NCBI RefSeq assembly: GCF_011927825.1
Contig: NZ_JAATJI010000001.1
Span: forward strand, 1,984,001-2,048,000
Direction: 5' to 3'
Length of the DNA: 64,000 nucleotides
Origin: Polymorphobacter fuscus
GTDB lineage: Bacteria > Pseudomonadota > Alphaproteobacteria > Sphingomonadales > Sphingomonadaceae
The notes under the pieces are model-generated. The model was given only the letters and a program-made list of their open reading frames with translations. It was not told the DNA's origin and ran no database searches. Positions 19,038-27,433 of the stretch are shown here, piece by piece. The translations under genes and the position numbers were made by a program. Position 1 is the first letter of the stretch; each line of letters starts with the position of its first letter.

Positions 19038-19064
19038 GGCGGGCCCGCTTGCGCCGGGCCCGCC
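19038..19064 (-). terminator. GC-rich hairpin downstream of sodB
   Basis: A perfect 9-bp stem (19038-19046 with 19056-19064) begins 14 bases past the sodB stop. No T-run follows in the direction of transcription. Confidence 0.4.
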
Positions 19065-19078
19065 AACCCTGATGGTCT

Positions 19079-19729
19079 TCAACCCTTGGCGAATTGTTTC
19101 GCCGCAAATGCCCAATCGAGATGGCCATCGACGACCGCCTTGACGTGGTCGGGGCGGCGATTCTGGAAATCGAGATAATAGGCGTGTTCCCAGACATCGA
19201 CCGTCAACAGCGGCCGCTGTCCCGCCGTGAACGGCACTTCGGCGTCGTCGGTGCTGACCGCCTTGACGGTGCCGCCATCGAGAACCAGCCAGCCCCAGCC
19301 GGTGCCGAAATGGCCGACGCTGACGTCGATCAGCGCCTGCTTGGCGGCGTCGATGCTGCCGAAGTCGCGCACCAGCGCTTCGGCCAGCGCGCCCGACGGG
19401 GCCGGGCTGTCCGGCGTCAGGCAGGTCCAGTAGAAATTGTGATTCCAGCACTGTGCGGCGTTGTTGAAGACCTTCTTCTTCGATGCGTCGCCCGCGGTCG
19501 CGAAGATGATCTCTTCCAGCGTCTGGTCGGCGTGCGCCGTACCGTCGATCAGCTTGGCGAGCGTGTCGAAATAGCCCTTGTGATGCTTGCCGTAATGGAA
19601 GCTGAGCGTCCGCGCCGAAATCACCGGCTCGAGCGCGGTGTCGGCGAACGGCAGCGGGGGCTGGGTCAGCGGCGACGCGCCGATGTCGGCAGCGGTCAGG
19701 CTCTGATGGGCGGTTGCGGTATCGGCCAT
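19079..19729 (-). CDS. sodB: Iron/manganese superoxide dismutase with N-terminal extension
   Basis: Dismutates superoxide in the cytoplasm. Metal ligands are His45 ('FHYGKHH'), His97 ('AAQCWNHNFYW'), Asp178 and His182 ('VDVWEHAYY'). The Gln in 'AAQCWNH' is the Fe-SOD pattern, so iron is the likely metal. The 216-residue protein is about 20 residues longer at the N-terminus than usual; the family start corresponds to 'PPLPFADTALEP' near residue 24. AGGAG sits correctly before ATG 19729, so the extension is probably real. It does not look like a signal peptide. It follows prs on the same strand, 139 bases away. Confidence 0.95.
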   Translation of the reverse strand: MADTATAHQSLTAADIGASPLTQPPLPFADTALEPVISARTLSFHYGKHHKGYFDTLAKLIDGTAHADQTLEEIIFATAGDASKKKVFNNAAQCWNHNFYWTCLTPDSPAPSGALAEALVRDFGSIDAAKQALIDVSVGHFGTGWGWLVLDGGTVKAVSTDDAEVPFTAGQRPLLTVDVWEHAYYLDFQNRRPDHVKAVVDGHLDWAFAAKQFAKG

Positions 19730-19843
19730 GGTCGGCTCCTTGCTGAAAATGAGCGGCTGAATCGGGCGGCTGAAAAAGCTGCTGCGGGGATGCGAAACAA
19801 ACCCGTGGTCGCAGCTTATGGTTCCTCTCCGTCGCCGCGGCAA

Positions 19844-19861
19844 CCGTCCGTCGACGGACGG
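19844..19861. repeat. 18-base perfect palindrome after prs
   Basis: CCGTCCGTCGACGGACGG is fully self-complementary and begins 7 bases after the prs stop codon, 115 bases before sodB. It may be a terminator stem without loop or a dyad for a regulator of sodB. Nothing in the sequence decides. Confidence 0.5.
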
Positions 19862-19867
19862 GTAGGA

Positions 19868-20803
19868 TCAGTCGAATAGCGAGCTGACCGAGCTTTCTTC
19901 GCTGGTGCGGCGCATGGCTTCGGCGAGCAGCGGCGCGATCGTGATGTGGCGGATGCGGGTCGCCGACTTGACCGCGGCAACGCTGGCGATCGAATCCGTG
20001 ACGACCAGCTCCGTCAGTGCCGAACCTTCGACCCGCGCGACGGCGCCGCCCGACAAGACACCATGGGTGACATAGGCGGTGACGCTGACGGCGCCGGCCT
20101 CGATCAGGGCAGCGGCAGCGTTGCACAGGGTACCGGCCGAGTCGACGATGTCATCGACGAGCACGCAGACGCGGCCGTCGACATCGCCGATGATGTTCAT
20201 GACTTCCGATTCGCCGGCGCGTTCGCGGCGCTTGTCGACAATGGCCAGCGGCGCGTTGCCCAGCCGCTTCGCCAGTGCCCGCGCCCGCACCACGCCGCCA
20301 ACGTCGGGCGACACGACCGTCAGCGACTGTTTGCCCAGCCGGGATTCGATATCGGCTGCCATGACCGGCGCCGCGAACAGGTTGTCGGTGGGGATATCGA
20401 AGAAGCCCTGGATCTGCCCGGCATGGAGATCGACCGACAGCACGCGGTCGGCACCGGCAACGGTGATCAGGTTGGCAACCAGCTTGGCGGAAATCGGCGT
20501 GCGCGGCCCCGGTTTGCGGTCCTGCCGCGCATAGCCGAAATAGGGGACGACGGCCGTGATGCGGCGGGCGGAGGCGCGGCGCAGCGCATCGATGCAGATC
20601 AGCAGTTCCATCAGATTGTCGTTGGCCGGGGCGGCCGTCGGCTGCACGACGAAAACATCCTCGCCGCGGACATTTTCATGCACTTCGACGAAGATTTCCT
20701 CGTCGGCGAAGCGCCGGACCGACGCCTTGGTCAGTTTCATGTCGAGGTAATCGGCAATGGCCTGGGCCAGTTCCGGATTGCCGTTGCCTGCGAGTATCTT
20801 CAT
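19868..20803 (-). CDS. prs: Ribose-phosphate pyrophosphokinase
   Basis: Makes PRPP from ribose 5-phosphate and ATP for purine, pyrimidine, histidine and tryptophan synthesis. The 311 residues begin [20 protein letters not shown], with '[20 protein letters not shown]' (ATP loop) and the PRPP-binding '[13 protein letters not shown]'. Length matches class I enzymes. ATG 20803 is preferred over one four codons upstream because the MKI start is the family one. It lies 55 bases after mutT in the same direction. Confidence 0.97.
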   Translation of the reverse strand: MKILAGNGNPELAQAIADYLDMKLTKASVRRFADEEIFVEVHENVRGEDVFVVQPTAAPANDNLMELLICIDALRRASARRITAVVPYFGYARQDRKPGPRTPISAKLVANLITVAGADRVLSVDLHAGQIQGFFDIPTDNLFAAPVMAADIESRLGKQSLTVVSPDVGGVVRARALAKRLGNAPLAIVDKRRERAGESEVMNIIGDVDGRVCVLVDDIVDSAGTLCNAAAALIEAGAVSVTAYVTHGVLSGGAVARVEGSALTELVVTDSIASVAAVKSATRIRHITIAPLLAEAMRRTSEESSVSSLFD

Positions 20804-20858
20804 GGCTGGTCGCACCCCTGCATTGAAGCGGGGCAGATAGCCGCCAATGGCGACGCTG

Positions 20859-21269
20859 TCACGCGGACGTCTTCAGCCGCGCGCGCAGCGTGCCGACCAG
20901 TGGCAGGTCCGCCGGCGGCATCGGCAAGCCGGCCAGGGTATCGATCGTGACACGGCGCAGCGGCTGCCCTTCCATCCCGCGCGGCGTGCCCGCCCAGTCG
21001 CGGCACAGATACAGCAGCAGGACGAGGTGAAAGCCGGAATAGGCGTGGCTGACGAAGCCGAGCGGGGCCAGCGCCTCGGGCGTCACCGCGATGTCCAGCT
21101 CCTCGCGCAGTTCGCGCACCAGCGCCGCCTCGGGTGTCTCGCCAGGCTCGATCTTTCCGCCGGGGAATTCCCAAAGCCCTGCCAGCGCGGCTCCCGGCGC
21201 GCGTTGGGTGACGAGGATCTGGTCCTCGGCATCGATGATCGCGGCGGCAACGACCGTGACGACCTTCAT
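20859..21269 (-). CDS. mutT: MutT-type Nudix hydrolase (8-oxo-dGTP diphosphatase)
   Basis: Cleans the nucleotide pool of 8-oxo-dGTP. The 136-residue protein has a full Nudix box at residues 38-60 (G-x5-E-x7-R-E-L-x-E-E-L) and starts [13 protein letters not shown], the MutT N-terminus, with '[13 protein letters not shown]' before the box. The start codon overlaps the stop of the M48 protease gene (TGATG, 21271-21267), indicating coupled translation. Other Nudix substrates are possible, but the length and ends fit MutT. Confidence 0.9.
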   Translation of the reverse strand: MKVVTVVAAAIIDAEDQILVTQRAPGAALAGLWEFPGGKIEPGETPEAALVRELREELDIAVTPEALAPLGFVSHAYSGFHLVLLLYLCRDWAGTPRGMEGQPLRRVTIDTLAGLPMPPADLPLVGTLRARLKTSA

Positions 21270-22690
21270 CACCCGGCGACGATCAGCTTGACCCTGGACC
21301 CGGGGACCAGCCGCGTCGCGGCAGTGATGCCGTTGAGGATGGTGAAGCGCGCCATCCGGTCATCATCATAGGCCATGCGGGCGGCCAGCGACGCCACCGT
21401 GTCGCCCGCCGCGACGCGGACGACCTTGACGCGCCTGCCGCGCGTGGCCGCGGCGTCGGCCGGGCCGAGACGACGCACCGATTCGATCAGCGGCGCAAAC
21501 ACCGGCAGGCCATTGGCCGGCGCCAGCATGACGATATGGTAGAAGCTGTCCGCACCGAACTGATAGGCGATCACCGAGGCGTCGATGGCGCCATCGGAAC
21601 GCTGCACCCTGGTCTGGCCGATCAGTGCATCGACGCCGTTGATCCGGCGCGCGCGCAATTCGGGCGTCGTGGCCCCCAGGCCCTGCCAGACGGTACGCGC
21701 ATAGGCGGCAAGGTCCGTGCCGGCGACACGGCCGCCGCCGAAGGTGAAGCGACCTGCCCCCTGTTTGCTGCCGTTGACGGCGGACGGGCTGTTCTGCAGC
21801 GCGAAACCCGGCGGCGCGTCGAAGGCCAGGCCCAGGCCGGCGTGACGGAAGCGTGTGCCCTGGACGATCCCCTGCGCCGGGTCATCGTCATAGGCCATGC
21901 CGTCGATGGCATCGAGAAAGGCGTCGCGGTTGGTGGCGCCGCTCTTGCCGAGCGCTGCGGCCTGGCGGCGGACTTCGGCGACCCGCTCGGCATTGGCAGG
22001 ATGCGTCGACAGCCATGGCGCCGGCGCCTTGCCACCCTGCCCCGACAGCCGCGCCTCCAGGTTGGTCTGGGCACCGAGTTCGGCAAGAATGTCGGCGCTC
22101 GCGGCCGGGTCATAGCCGGCACGGGCGAGATAGCGGACCCCCAGACTGTCGGCCTCGCGCTCCTGGGACCGCGAATAGTTGAGCGAATAGAGCTGGGCGC
22201 CGGTTCCGGCCAGATTGCCGATGACGCTGGAACCGGTGACGGCACCGAGGATGGCCGCCCCGAGCCCGGCAAGCCCGGAGCGCTTGGCGCGCTTGTCGGC
22301 ATGGCGCGCCGCGACATGGGCGACTTCATGCCCGAGCACAAAGGCAAGTTCCGCCTCGTCGTTCATCAGCGCAACCAGCTGGCGGGTGACATAGACATAG
22401 CCGCCGGGGATGGCGAAGGCGTTGTTGATGTTCGAATTGAGCAGGGTGACGGTATAATCGTCGGGCCGCGCGGCCAGGCCCGACTGCATGGCGATGCGGC
22501 GACCGACGCTGCGGACATAGGCGGCCTGCGGGCCCGGATAGGCACCGCCGAACTGGGCTGTCAGCTGCGGATTGGCGGCGGCACCTTCACGGCGCTCCGC
22601 CTGCGACAGGCCCGGGGCCTGCGCCGCGCCGGCACTGGCCAGCGTCAGCGCCGCGGCCGTCAGCAAGGCAAGGCGTGTGGGAAAGATCAT
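21269..22690 (-). CDS. Periplasmic M48-family metalloprotease with C-terminal LysM-like domain
   Basis: A zinc endopeptidase likely exported to the periplasm. The 473 residues begin with a signal peptide (MIFPTRLALLTAAALTLASA, cleavage near AGAAQA). The zinc site is His121-Glu122-x-x-His125 ('GHEVAHVAARH') with Glu179 in 'QEREAD' as third ligand. Residues from about 415 to the end ('VVRVAAGDTVASLAARMAYD', 'LVPGSRVKLIV') resemble a LysM module that would bind peptidoglycan. The architecture is close to BepA/YfgC-like quality-control proteases but with LysM instead of TPR repeats. It lies between accA and mutT, all on the minus strand. Confidence 0.9.
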   Translation of the reverse strand: MIFPTRLALLTAAALTLASAGAAQAPGLSQAERREGAAANPQLTAQFGGAYPGPQAAYVRSVGRRIAMQSGLAARPDDYTVTLLNSNINNAFAIPGGYVYVTRQLVALMNDEAELAFVLGHEVAHVAARHADKRAKRSGLAGLGAAILGAVTGSSVIGNLAGTGAQLYSLNYSRSQEREADSLGVRYLARAGYDPAASADILAELGAQTNLEARLSGQGGKAPAPWLSTHPANAERVAEVRRQAAALGKSGATNRDAFLDAIDGMAYDDDPAQGIVQGTRFRHAGLGLAFDAPPGFALQNSPSAVNGSKQGAGRFTFGGGRVAGTDLAAYARTVWQGLGATTPELRARRINGVDALIGQTRVQRSDGAIDASVIAYQFGADSFYHIVMLAPANGLPVFAPLIESVRRLGPADAAATRGRRVKVVRVAAGDTVASLAARMAYDDDRMARFTILNGITAATRLVPGSRVKLIVAG

Positions 22691-22718
22691 GGGAAAACCG
22701 GTTTGCCGGTGTTGAACC

Positions 22719-23684
22719 TTAGAGAAGCCGACCCATTTCCACGAACTTGTTGCGCCGCGCCTTGCGCAGCACGACGGGGTCCATGGCCAGCAACGGCGTC
22801 AATTCGGCAGCGATCGCCATGCTCAGCGAGGCAATGGCCGCCGCCGGGTCGCGGTGGGCACCGCCCAGGGGCTCGGTGACGATGACATCGATGACACCCA
22901 GCGCCTTGAGGTCGGCAGCGGTGACGCGCATCGCCTCGGCCGCCTCCGGGGCATGGCTGTTGGCGCCGCCGGGCGTCTTGTCGGCGGTGCGCCAAAGGAT
23001 GCTGGCGCAGCCTTCGGGGGAAATGACCGCATAGACGGCATGCTCGAACATGATGACGCGGTCGGCGGCAGCCAGCGCGACGGCGCCGCCCGACCCGCCC
23101 TCGCCCGTGATCGCGGCGATGATCGGCACGCTGGCGGCAAGGCAGGCTTCGGTCGCCCGCGCAATGGCCTCGGCCTGGCCGCGCTCTTCGGCATCGAGAC
23201 CGGGAAAGGCACCGGCGGTATCGACGAGCGTCACGACGGGGACGTTGAACCGGCTTGCCAGTTCGATCAGGCGAATCGCCTTGCGATAGCCTTCCGGGCG
23301 ACCCATGCCGAAATTATGCTTTACCCGGCTGGCGGTGTCATTGCCCTTTTCATGGCCGATGACCATGACGGGGACATTCTGGCCCCGCAGCCGGCCCAGG
23401 CCGCCGACGATGGCATGATCCTCGCCAAAGGCACGATCGCCGGCCAGCGGGGTGAAATCCTCGACCAGCGCCTTGACCATGTCGCAGAAATGCGGCCGCG
23501 ACGGGTGGCGGGCGACCTGGGTCTTCTGCCAGGGCGTCAGCCGCGCATAGGTTTCGGCCAGCAGGCGCCGCGCCGCGCCTTCCGCATGCTTGGCCCCCGC
23601 CTCGTCACCGGCGGCGCGATAGTCCGCGGCGCGCGCCTGGATGGTCGCGATGGGCTTTTCGAAGTCGAGGGTTGCTGTGGTCAT
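22719..23684 (-). CDS. accA: Acetyl-CoA carboxylase carboxyltransferase subunit alpha
   Basis: With AccD it transfers the carboxyl group from biotin to acetyl-CoA, the committing step of fatty acid synthesis. The 321 residues show '[13 protein letters not shown]', '[20 protein letters not shown]' and the oxyanion-type '[17 protein letters not shown]', then '[14 protein letters not shown]', all AccA landmarks. Length is standard. It lies between trmB and the M48 protease, 40 and 28 bases away, so it is probably in one transcription unit with them. Confidence 0.97.
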   Translation of the reverse strand: MTTATLDFEKPIATIQARAADYRAAGDEAGAKHAEGAARRLLAETYARLTPWQKTQVARHPSRPHFCDMVKALVEDFTPLAGDRAFGEDHAIVGGLGRLRGQNVPVMVIGHEKGNDTASRVKHNFGMGRPEGYRKAIRLIELASRFNVPVVTLVDTAGAFPGLDAEERGQAEAIARATEACLAASVPIIAAITGEGGSGGAVALAAADRVIMFEHAVYAVISPEGCASILWRTADKTPGGANSHAPEAAEAMRVTAADLKALGVIDVIVTEPLGGAHRDPAAAIASLSMAIAAELTPLLAMDPVVLRKARRNKFVEMGRLL

Positions 23685-23724
23685 GGCAATGAGGGCTAAA
23701 GCGCGGCGTGGCGCGGGTCAACAA

Positions 23725-24429
23725 TCACGCAGGTGTGCGGCGGCGGTAGCGAAAATACCAGACCTCGTGGCCATGGGCGCGCGCCTTGATTTCGTACCGC
23801 GTCTGCGGCCAATCATCGGCACGTTGCTGCCAGTCGGTCGGGGCTTCGACCTGCCAGTCGAAATCCGGGCTCTGCTGCATCTGCGCCAGGGCCCATCGGC
23901 AATAGACCGGGTGGTCGGTGCCGATGCGGAACTCGCCGCCTGGCTTCAGAACGCGCGCCACCAGCGCCAGCGGCCCCGGATTGACGAAACGGCGCTTGGC
24001 GTGGCGAAATTTCGGCCAGGGATCGGGGTGGAGCAGGAAGACCTTGTCGAGGCTGGCATCGGGCAAGCGGTCGATGACGTCGAGGGCGTCGCCGTTGTGC
24101 AACCGGATGTTGGGGAGGGAGCGGGCCTCGATCTCGAGCAGGGCGCCGACAACGCCATCGAGAAAGGGCTCGGCGCCGATGATCCCGACCTGCGGGTTGG
24201 CAGCGGCTTGCGCGGCCATGTGCTCGCCGCGGCCGAAACCGATCTCGAGCCACAAGGGTCGATCGTCGCCGAACAATCGTTGCGAATCGAGTCCGCCCTC
24301 CGTCGGCACCGACACTTCGGGCAGGCGGTGCTCGACCAGCGCCGCCTGGCCGACGCGCAGCTTGTGGCCGGTGCGGCGACCGTAGAGGCGGCGGATGGAG
24401 GCGGGATCGGGAGGAGAAACGGCGGTCAT
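23725..24429 (-). CDS. trmB: tRNA (guanine-N7-)-methyltransferase
   Basis: Forms m7G46 in the variable loop of tRNAs. The roughly 234 residues contain the SAM site 'LWLEIGFGRGEH', 'FLLHPDPWPKFRHAKRRFV' (the TrmB signature) and 'FRIGTDHPVYC'. Two upstream ATGs in frame (24441, 24462) are possible; 24429 is chosen because it gives the usual short N-terminus before 'RRLYGRR'. In many alphaproteobacteria the order is lnt-metK-trmB; here a monooxygenase gene of opposite orientation separates metK from trmB. Confidence 0.95.
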   Translation of the reverse strand: MTAVSPPDPASIRRLYGRRTGHKLRVGQAALVEHRLPEVSVPTEGGLDSQRLFGDDRPLWLEIGFGRGEHMAAQAAANPQVGIIGAEPFLDGVVGALLEIEARSLPNIRLHNGDALDVIDRLPDASLDKVFLLHPDPWPKFRHAKRRFVNPGPLALVARVLKPGGEFRIGTDHPVYCRWALAQMQQSPDFDWQVEAPTDWQQRADDWPQTRYEIKARAHGHEVWYFRYRRRTPA

Positions 24430-24568
24430 TGCCGGTGCCATGCCGGATGGCGCGGAAAGCACAAGTCTTTTGATAGGCGCAGCGCAACCGGCAGCGCGCT
24501 ATCATCCCGGCATGGCCTTCGGACACAGGCCAGCGAATTCCGTCGTCGAATTCAGGGAAAGCGAGCCC

Positions 24569-26065
24569 ATGATCAACACTGCCGAGCATTTCGATGTCGT
24601 CGTCGTGGGAGCGGGGATTTCCGGCCTCAGCGCCGCCTGGCACTTCAAGAACGAGCGTCCGGGCACCCGCTTCGTGGTGCTGGAGCGCGAGGCGAGCTTC
24701 GGCGGCACCTGGCTCACCCACAAGTTTCCCGGGATCCGGTCGGACAGCGATCTCTACACCTTCGGTTTCCGCTTCAAGCCCTGGGTGGGGCCGCCGATCG
24801 CGACGGCCGAGGAGATTCGCGCCTATCTGGGCGAGATGATCGCCGAGAACGACCTGTCGCAATATCTCCGCTTCGGCCACACCATCGAGACCGCCGAATG
24901 GTCGAGCGAGACATCGACATGGACGGTGACGGCCCGGCTCGATTCGGGCGAGACCAGGACATTTACCGCCAATTTCCTGTACATGGCGCAGGGCTATTTC
25001 AAGCACCGCCAGGGCTATATGCCGGAATGGCCTGGAATGGCGGACTTCAAGGGGCCGATCGTCCACACCGAGGAATGGGACGGCAGCATCGATTATGCCG
25101 GCAAGCGCGTCGCGCTGATCGGGTCGGGCGCCACCGCCGCGACGGTCATCCCGGCAATGGCCAACACCGCCGAAATGGTCACGATGGTGCAGCGGTCACC
25201 GACCTATTTCTTTCCGGCCGCCAACGCCAATGAGACCGCCGACATGCTGCGGGCGCTCAAGGTCGATGAGGAATGGGTGCACGAGATTACCCGCCGAAAG
25301 ATCAACTTCGACCAGGATACCGTCTGCCGGCGCTGTGTCGAGGAGCCCGAGGCCGTCAAGGCCGAGCTTCTGGAAGCCGTCAGGTCGCTGCTTCCCGAAG
25401 GCTTCGACATGAAGCATTTCACTCCGAGCTATCGCCCGTGGCGGCAGCGCCTGGCGTTCGTTCCCAATGGCGACATGTTCGAAGCGATCCGTGACGGCAA
25501 GGCCGGAGTCGTCACCGGGGAGATTGCGCGCTTCACCGAAAACGGGCTGGCAATGACCGATGGCACGACCGTCGAGGCCGACATCGTCCTCGCCGCGACC
25601 GGGTTCAACCTGTGCGTCATGGGCGACATCGCCTTCCGCATCGACGGCAAGCCGCTCGACTGGAACGACACCGTGACGTGGCGCGGCATGATGTTCACCG
25701 GCGTCCCCAACATGGTCTGGGTGTTCGGCTATCTGCGCGCCAGCTGGACGCTGCGCGCCGACATGGTCAGCCGCTTCGTTTGCCGGCTGCTCGACCATAT
25801 GGCGGACCGCGGGGCGAGCGCGGTGGTGCCGGCGTTGCGCCCCGAGGATCACAACATGCCGCTGTCGAGCTGGATCGACACCGACGACTTCAACGCCAAC
25901 TACATCCTGCGCGGGCAGGACAAGCTGCCCAAGCGCGGCGACAAGCGCGAATGGCAGCACACCCAGGATTATTGGCGCGAAAAGGACGAGTTTCCGGCGC
26001 TCGACCTCGACGACCGCGCGCTGGTCTATTCCGGCGCCCAGGCGGGGTCCATCGCCGCCGAGTGA
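24569..26065 (+). CDS. Flavin-containing (Baeyer-Villiger type) monooxygenase
   Basis: A class B FAD/NADPH monooxygenase that would insert oxygen next to a ketone or oxidise a heteroatom. The 498 residues have the FAD motif 'VVVGAGISGLSA' (GxGxxG at 14-19), the Baeyer-Villiger fingerprint 'FKGPIVHTEEW' (160-170) and the NADPH motif 'VALIGSGATAA' (185-190). The fingerprint ends WD where WP is usual. The start at 24569 has AGGGAAA upstream; the longer ORF would add 58 unrelated residues. It is divergent from trmB, convergent with metK, and set off by a strong terminator. Its position inside the metK/trmB neighbourhood suggests insertion. Confidence 0.9.
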   Translation: MINTAEHFDVVVVGAGISGLSAAWHFKNERPGTRFVVLEREASFGGTWLTHKFPGIRSDSDLYTFGFRFKPWVGPPIATAEEIRAYLGEMIAENDLSQYLRFGHTIETAEWSSETSTWTVTARLDSGETRTFTANFLYMAQGYFKHRQGYMPEWPGMADFKGPIVHTEEWDGSIDYAGKRVALIGSGATAATVIPAMANTAEMVTMVQRSPTYFFPAANANETADMLRALKVDEEWVHEITRRKINFDQDTVCRRCVEEPEAVKAELLEAVRSLLPEGFDMKHFTPSYRPWRQRLAFVPNGDMFEAIRDGKAGVVTGEIARFTENGLAMTDGTTVEADIVLAATGFNLCVMGDIAFRIDGKPLDWNDTVTWRGMMFTGVPNMVWVFGYLRASWTLRADMVSRFVCRLLDHMADRGASAVVPALRPEDHNMPLSSWIDTDDFNANYILRGQDKLPKRGDKREWQHTQDYWREKDEFPALDLDDRALVYSGAQAGSIAAE

Positions 26066-26066
26066 G

Positions 26067-26097
26067 GCGGTTGGCGGGGGCAGACCCCGCCAACCGC
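26067..26097. terminator. Bidirectional terminator between monooxygenase and metK
   Basis: A perfect 13-bp stem (26067-26079 with 26085-26097, loop GCAGA) fills the 43-base gap between the convergent stop codons. It lacks a long T-run on either side but is the strongest stem in the window. Confidence 0.7.
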
Positions 26098-26108
26098 TTA
26101 CCCTGTCG

Positions 26109-27347
26109 TCAGACGGCGGCCTTGAGCGCGTCGACGAGGTCGGTCTTTTCCCAGCTGAAGCCGCCTTCGGTGTCGGGCTGGCGCCCGAAATGGCCATAGG
26201 CGGCACTGCGCTGATAGATCGGCTTGTTCAGCCCCAGATGGGTGCGGATGCCGCGCGGGGTCAGGCGCACCAGAGTCGGCAGCACCGCCTCCAGCTTTGC
26301 CTCATCGACCGTGCCGGTCCCGTGCAGGTCGACATAGACGCTGAGCGGCTCGGCAACGCCGATGGCATAGCTCAGCTGGATGGTGCAGCGACGCGCGAGG
26401 CCCGCGGCAACGACATTCTTGGCAAGGTAGCGCGTGATATAGGCAGCCGAGCGATCGACCTTGGTCGGATCCTTGCCGCTGAAGGCGCCGCCGCCGTGCG
26501 GGCTGGCGCCGCCATAGGTATCGACGATGATCTTGCGACCGGTGACGCCGGCATCGCCATCGGGACCGCCGATTTCGAAGCGGCCGGTCGGGTTGACGTG
26601 GATCACCGTCTCGTCGGTGATGAAGCCATCGGGCAGCACGTCGTGGAAGACCGACAGGACATAGTCGCGCAAGGTCGCATATTTGGCGGCGTCGCCGCCG
26701 CCGGTGTCGCCATCCGTCCACGGCTGGCAATAATCGACGGCGTGCTGGGTGGAGACGACAAGCGCCGTGGCCCGCACCGGCACTTCGTTTTCATAGGCGA
26801 GGGTCACCTGGCTCTTGGCATCGGGTTCCAGGAACGGTGCCTTGCCGCTGTGGCGGTCGGCGGCCATGCGTTCGAGGATCTTGTGCGAATAATAGAGCGT
26901 CGCGGGCATCAGGTCGGGCGTCTCGTCGGTGGCGTAACCGAACATGATGCCCTGGTCGCCGGCGCCTTCGTCCTTGTTGCCGCTGGCATCGACGCCCTGC
27001 GCGATGTGCGCGGACTGGGGGTGGAGATGGTTTTCGAACTGGAGGTTCTGCCAGTGAAAGCCTTCCTGTTCATAGCCGATGCGCTTGACGGTGTTGCGCA
27101 CGACCGTCTGGATTTCCTCCAGCGCGCCCGGGGCCCAGTTGCCCGCGGTGTCGATCATGCCCTTGCCGCGGACTTCGCCGGCGAGGACGACGAGCTGGGT
27201 CGTCGTCAGCGTTTCGCAGGCGACGCGCGCCTCGGGATCCTTGGACAGGAACAGGTCGACCACGGCGTCTGAAATCTGATCGGCGACCTTGTCAGGGTGG
27301 CCTTCGGACACCGATTCACTGGTGAACAGGAAGGAGGAGCGCGTCAT
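26109..27347 (-). CDS. metK: S-adenosylmethionine synthase
   Basis: Makes SAM from methionine and ATP. The 412 residues begin [20 protein letters not shown], the family start, and contain '[12 protein letters not shown]' (ATP loop) and '[19 protein letters not shown]' (P-loop-like phosphate site). Length is near the alphaproteobacterial form, which has inserts relative to the E. coli enzyme. A 20-codon upstream extension is rejected. The leader to lnt is 82 bases with two small hairpins; I could not match it to a known SAM riboswitch. Confidence 0.98.
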   Translation of the reverse strand: MTRSSFLFTSESVSEGHPDKVADQISDAVVDLFLSKDPEARVACETLTTTQLVVLAGEVRGKGMIDTAGNWAPGALEEIQTVVRNTVKRIGYEQEGFHWQNLQFENHLHPQSAHIAQGVDASGNKDEGAGDQGIMFGYATDETPDLMPATLYYSHKILERMAADRHSGKAPFLEPDAKSQVTLAYENEVPVRATALVVSTQHAVDYCQPWTDGDTGGGDAAKYATLRDYVLSVFHDVLPDGFITDETVIHVNPTGRFEIGGPDGDAGVTGRKIIVDTYGGASPHGGGAFSGKDPTKVDRSAAYITRYLAKNVVAAGLARRCTIQLSYAIGVAEPLSVYVDLHGTGTVDEAKLEAVLPTLVRLTPRGIRTHLGLNKPIYQRSAAYGHFGRQPDTEGGFSWEKTDLVDALKAAV

Positions 27348-27398
27348 CTGGGGCAATATCCCGCACGGTTGAACAGGCCCCGCGTCTAGGCGGCGCGG

Positions 27399-27433
27399 CT
27401 TGCTCATGCAAGGGGTATAAAGAAAGCTTTATA
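27399..27433 (-). promoter_or_regulatory. Two hairpins in the lnt-metK junction
   Basis: An AT-rich stem (27416-27422 with 27427-27433, loop AAAG) overlaps the lnt stop codon, and a second 5-bp stem (27399-27412) follows in the transcript. The AT-rich island is unusual in this GC-rich region and could be a terminator stem or a metK promoter element. Confidence 0.35.

Noticed and set aside
27348..27428. SAM-responsive riboswitch in front of metK
   Set aside because: The 81-base lnt-metK junction shows two small stems but none of the SAM-II or SAM/SAH core elements that I could recognise.
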